Notes under the pieces: model-generated | The model's input: only the letters and a program-made list of their open reading frames with translations | Told to the model about the DNA's origin: nothing | Database searches by the model: none | From: Bacteroidales bacterium | GTDB taxonomy: Bacteria > Bacteroidota > Bacteroidia > Bacteroidales > UBA4181 | DNA length: 64,000 nt | Assembly (NCBI GenBank): GCA_017523725.1 | Contig: JAFWVY010000036.1 | Span: forward strand, 57,970 to 121,969 | Direction: 5' to 3' | Position numbers and translations under genes: made by a program | Shown here: positions 63,890 through 64,000 of the stretch, piece after piece | Position numbering within the stretch: the stretch's first letter is position 1 | Layout: each line of letters opens with the position of its first letter

Positions 63890-64000
63890 CCCACTGCAAA
63901 GAAAATTATAAAATCTGCAAATATAACGCTGTAAATCGCTTATTTTCAAGTGTTAAAGATTGTTCGGTTATTTGCAGATTTTTGACTTAGGCATTGTCTA
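63890..64000. other. AT-rich flank after mnmE with a 14-bp inverted repeat
   Basis: The DNA turns distinctly AT-rich behind mnmE and contains the exact inverted repeat AAAATCTGCAAATA (63910-63923) and TATTTGCAGATTTT (63969-63982). No gene begins before the window ends. This could be the end of an integrated element whose body lies further right. Confidence 0.55.

Overview
This window is a stretch of a Bacteroidales chromosome with fairly high G+C. The gene set fits that order: an LptD homologue, an Na+-pumping methylmalonyl-CoA decarboxylase, one-chain pyruvate:ferredoxin oxidoreductase, a BtuG-type vitamin B12 locus, many short lipoproteins and many secreted carbohydrate-active enzymes. Several intergenic regions carry the Bacteroidetes -7 promoter box TAnnTTTG instead of sigma70 boxes, and Shine-Dalgarno sequences are mostly weak. 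The genus cannot be fixed from the sequence alone. No rRNA, tRNA, CRISPR array or intact insertion sequence was seen.

Layout. 1-3.4 kb: accessory-looking unknown gene, lipoprotein and DUF4143-type ATPase. 3.5-9.8 kb: leuB, an MCE/MlaD protein and a cell-wall amidase on the minus strand, divergent from lptD. 9.9-11.4 kb: cstA, ending in a 21-bp tandem repeat. 11.6-19.7 kb: a carbohydrate cluster (GH78, CE15, GH43, GH31) without SusC/SusD, with a perfect 22-bp palindrome in the GH78/CE15 divergent promoter. 19.9-21.3 kb: two Spy/CpxP-like secreted proteins, one with a long low-complexity insert. 21.4-27.3 kb: cobalamin riboswitch followed by three surface lipoproteins (one BtuG-like) and a BtuB-like TonB receptor. 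27.4-35.1 kb: methylmalonyl-CoA epimerase, the four-gene Na+-translocating decarboxylase and PFOR.

35.2-41.8 kb (minus): esterase with an Ala/Pro/Gly insert, PutP-type symporter, outer-membrane barrel, second CE15-like esterase, ModF-like double ABC ATPase. 41.9-50.4 kb (plus): GT2, GH105, full-length metH, polysaccharide flippase, GT4. 50.7-63.9 kb: TPR/OmpA-like lipoprotein, DJ-1 family protein, zinc metallopeptidase, DMT and MATE transporters, histidine phosphatase, TrmH-family methylase, murB, SUMF1-like membrane protein, BASS transporter, I9-like lipoprotein and mnmE. The window ends just after mnmE in AT-rich DNA that carries a second copy of the mnmE 3' end, as expected at an integration site.

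Two themes link the genes. First, B12: riboswitch-controlled uptake lies directly upstream of the methylmalonyl-CoA/propionate module and metH is in the same window, so supply and demand for the cofactor are neighbours. Second, nearly every sizeable gap between converging genes (9.8, 16.7, 35.1, 50.4 and 59.9 kb) holds repeated or palindromic DNA, including a dispersed two-module intergenic repeat that I do not recognise.
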